Source: Microbacterium indicum DSM 19969 (GTDB lineage: Bacteria; Actinomycetota; Actinomycetes; Actinomycetales; Microbacteriaceae). From it: DNA of 64,000 bases. Under the pieces are notes generated by a model. It did no database searches, was not told the origin of the DNA, and saw nothing but the letters and a program-made list of their open reading frames with translations. Shown here one piece after another: positions 62,038-64,000 of this stretch (within the stretch, counting starts at the first letter, position 1; each line of letters starts with the position of its first letter). Location of the stretch: positions 392,022-456,021 of the forward strand of contig NZ_AULR01000001.1 of the NCBI RefSeq assembly GCF_000422385.1, given 5' to 3'. A program made the translations under genes and the position numbers.

Positions 62038-63782
62038 TGACCGAACCGCTCTACCGCGACGCCGAGGCGCCGCTCGAGGACCGCGTCGACGACCTCACCT
62101 CGCGCATGACGCTCGAGGAGAAGGCCGGCCTCATGTTCCAGCACATGATCGTCATCGGCGAGGACGGCGGGCTCGCCGAGCGCAGCGCCGAGATGGACCT
62201 GCCCGGCACCGCCGAGGCCATCGACGAGCTGCACATGACCCACTTCAACCTGCTCGGCCCGTCGCCCGAGCCTGCCGTCCTCGCACGCTGGCAGAACCTC
62301 GTGCAGGAGCGCGCGGCGGCGACGCGCCTGGGGATCCCCGTGACGTTCTCGACGGATCCGCGCCACCACTTCACCGAGAACCTCGGCACGGCGGCCGCCG
62401 CCGGCTCGTTCTCGCAGTGGCCCGAGACGCTCGGGCTCGCGGCGCTGCGCTCCCCCGAGCTCGTCGAGCGGTTCGCCGACATCGCCCGTCGCGAATACCT
62501 CGCGGTCGGCCTGCGCTCGGCCCTGCACCCGCAGATCGACCTCGCGACCGAGCCGCGCTGGGCGCGCATCAGCGGCACATTCGGCGAGGACGCGGATCTG
62601 ACCGGCGATCTCGTCGCCGCGTACATCCGGGGATTCGAGGGATCCCATCTGGGCCCCGAGTCGGTCGCGACCATGACGAAGCACTTCCCGGGCGGCGGGC
62701 CACAGCTCGACGGCGAGGACCCGCACTTCCCGTACGGCCGCGAGCAGGTCTACCCCGCCGGACGCTTCGAGTACCACCTCGAGCCGTTCCGCAAGGCGCT
62801 CGCGGCGGGCGCCTCGCAGATCATGCCCTATTACGGCATGCCCGTCGGGACCGACCTCGAGGAGGTCGCGTTCGCGTTCAACAAGCAGGTCATCACGGGT
62901 CTGCTGCGCGAGGAGCTCGGCTTCGACGGCGTCGTGTGCACCGACTGGGGCCTGATCACCGACGGCCTGCTGATGGGAGAGCCCGCCGTCGCTCGCGCCT
63001 GGGGCGCCGAGGATCTCGACGAGCTGACCCGCGTCGAGCGGATCATCGACGCGGGCTGCGACCAGTTCGGCGGGGAGGCACGCCCCGAGCTCGTCGTCGA
63101 GCTCGTGCGCGTGGGCCGCGTCTCGGAGGAGCGCATCGACCAGTCGGTGCGCCGCCTGCTGCGCGAGAAGTTCCGCCTCGGGCTGTTCGAGAAGCCGTAT
63201 GTCGACGTCGACGAGGCCGTGCGCATCGTCGGCAGCGCCGAGTTCGTCGCCGAGGGCGAGGCCGCACAGCGCGCAGCGCTCACGATGCTGCGCAACGACG
63301 GATCCGTCCTGCCGACGCAGGCGCGGAAGCTGTACGTCGAGGGCCTCGAGGGCGCGTCTTCGTACGGAGAGGTCGCCGCGACGCCCGCCGAGGCCGACGT
63401 CGCGATCCTGCGCCTGCGCGCGCCGTTCGACCCGCGGCCGGGGCGCTTCGAGAGCATGTTCCACGCCGGATCCCTCGACTTCGCCCCCGAGGTCCTGGAG
63501 CACGTGCGCGCGGTGTCGGCGCAGGTCCCGACCGTCGTGGTGGTCTACTTCGACCGACCCGCGATCCTCGCCCCGATCGACGAGGTCGCCGCGGGCCTCG
63601 TGGTGGAGTTCGGCGCGTCGGACGCCGCGATCCTCGACGTGCTGACCGGCGCCGCCGCGCCGCACGGCCGGCTGCCGTTCGACCTGCCGCGTTCGATGCA
63701 GGCCGTCGTCGCGAGCCCGAGCGACGCGCCCTTCGCGACGGAGGATCCGCTCTACCGCTTCGGCGCCGGCCTCGAGTACTGA
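62037..63782 (+). CDS. Glycoside hydrolase family 3 protein (beta-glucosidase-like)
   Basis: This 581-residue cytoplasmic (no signal peptide) GH3 enzyme has the first domain TIM barrel with RHHFTENLG and MTKHFPGGGPQLDGEDPHF (substrate-binding Lys-His). The nucleophile is in ELGFDGVVCTDWGLITDGL (Asp of TDW). The second alpha/beta domain ends HGRLPFDLPRS. A fibronectin-type third domain is absent. It should hydrolyse a beta-linked gluco- or xylo-oligosaccharide brought in by the MFS protein. Translationally coupled to it (TGATG). Confidence 0.92.
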   Translation: MTEPLYRDAEAPLEDRVDDLTSRMTLEEKAGLMFQHMIVIGEDGGLAERSAEMDLPGTAEAIDELHMTHFNLLGPSPEPAVLARWQNLVQERAAATRLGIPVTFSTDPRHHFTENLGTAAAAGSFSQWPETLGLAALRSPELVERFADIARREYLAVGLRSALHPQIDLATEPRWARISGTFGEDADLTGDLVAAYIRGFEGSHLGPESVATMTKHFPGGGPQLDGEDPHFPYGREQVYPAGRFEYHLEPFRKALAAGASQIMPYYGMPVGTDLEEVAFAFNKQVITGLLREELGFDGVVCTDWGLITDGLLMGEPAVARAWGAEDLDELTRVERIIDAGCDQFGGEARPELVVELVRVGRVSEERIDQSVRRLLREKFRLGLFEKPYVDVDEAVRIVGSAEFVAEGEAAQRAALTMLRNDGSVLPTQARKLYVEGLEGASSYGEVAATPAEADVAILRLRAPFDPRPGRFESMFHAGSLDFAPEVLEHVRAVSAQVPTVVVVYFDRPAILAPIDEVAAGLVVEFGASDAAILDVLTGAAAPHGRLPFDLPRSMQAVVASPSDAPFATEDPLYRFGAGLEY

Positions 63783-64000
63783 CTCCACGCCGCACGACGG
63801 CGAATGGCCGCGCGAGGGATCCCCTTCGCGCGGCCATTCGTCCTTCCGGGGGTCGTTCGCGCATGTCCGGCCGCGCGAACGGATCCGCCCCGCGGCCACA
63901 CGCCGCCCAGCGGCCATTCGGCCGAAGATCGGCCGCGCGGGGGGCAGATCCCCGCGCGAAGGACGGCCCTCGCGCGGGCACGCCTCATCAGCAGGACTGG
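63783..64000. repeat. Family C palindromes at the right edge
   Basis: Directly after the GH3 stop, a 14 bp perfect hairpin (cgaatggccgcgcg 63801-63814, complement 63827-63840) can terminate the operon. The remaining 160 bp hold further degenerate ggccgcgcg/cgcgcggcc pieces (for example near 63877 and 63931). No gene was recognised before the window ends. Confidence 0.8.

Noticed and set aside
59883..63782. A single 1299-codon frame reading tlpA antisense into GH3
   Set aside because: Only the last 581 codons (GH3) are real. The first part is antisense to tetR and out of frame with the MFS gene.

Overview
The window is high-GC DNA (about 70 percent) from an actinobacterium. Gene content and order fit the Microbacteriaceae: a complete set of most menaquinone genes, DUF4229, DUF402 and 13E12-type HNH proteins, a tandem glycine riboswitch before gcvTHP, System II cytochrome c maturation, and frequent GTG starts with GTGA/ATGA overlaps. 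The family assignment is inferred from protein content, not from a marker tree. I saw no tRNA, rRNA, CRISPR array or intact transposase gene.

Layout. 1-4.7 kb: cell-wall and translation core genes on the minus strand (glmS 5' end, glmM, rpsI, rplM) with coaA and a Ppx/GppA phosphatase. 4.9-8.4 kb: a HAD phosphatase, an EEP-family phosphodiesterase, and a coupled luxS-mtnN-truA operon. 8.45-11.5 kb: two modules (merR/sulP and an AbiEi-like gene) bounded by three copies of a roughly 60-68 bp nested palindrome. 11.5-16.1 kb: gcvT-gcvH-gcvP under a tandem glycine riboswitch. 16.1-21.2 kb: a tightly overlapping phosphonate-type ABC transporter operon with a HAD hydrolase and an RpiR regulator. 21.3-24.7 kb: yajQ, a FusB-like EF-G-binding protein and a DEAD-box helicase. 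24.8-45.9 kb: ferredoxin-NADP reductase and the scattered menaquinone genes (polyprenyl synthetase, menG, menF, menD, menA, menE, menB, menC), interspersed with a TetR/MFS efflux pair, glycerate kinase, PPK2, a siderophore-interacting protein and a helicase IV-like protein. 45.9-53.1 kb: a metallophosphoesterase remnant, then a TetR-controlled MMPL/YhgE envelope module. 53.1-60 kb: a repeat-rich spacer, sodA, an HNH nuclease and the ccsB-resB-ccdA-tlpA cytochrome c operon. 60-63.8 kb: a TetR/MFS/GH3 glycoside-use cassette.

How the genes work together. Menaquinone synthesis (chorismate to menaquinone; no MenH or DHNA-CoA thioesterase seen here), cytochrome c assembly and SodA serve the respiratory chain. 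LuxS and MtnN together recycle S-adenosylhomocysteine. The three gcv genes cleave glycine and are gated by glycine itself.

The least explained material is non-coding. (1) Five copies of an 82-83 bp palindromic unit lie between menD and ppk2 (34.8-35.7 kb), each with a core at exactly the same offset. (2) Three GGACATC nested palindromes bracket small gene modules. (3) A GGCCGCGCG family of palindromes occurs at 24.8, 53.1-53.7 and 63.8-64.0 kb. (4) GGATCC is strikingly over-represented and occurs in all three codon phases. Promising protein-level oddities are the MMPL protein with a degenerate ABC-ATPase-like tail and the 914-residue YhgE-like protein beside it. sodA has a MerR/SoxR-type operator in its promoter.
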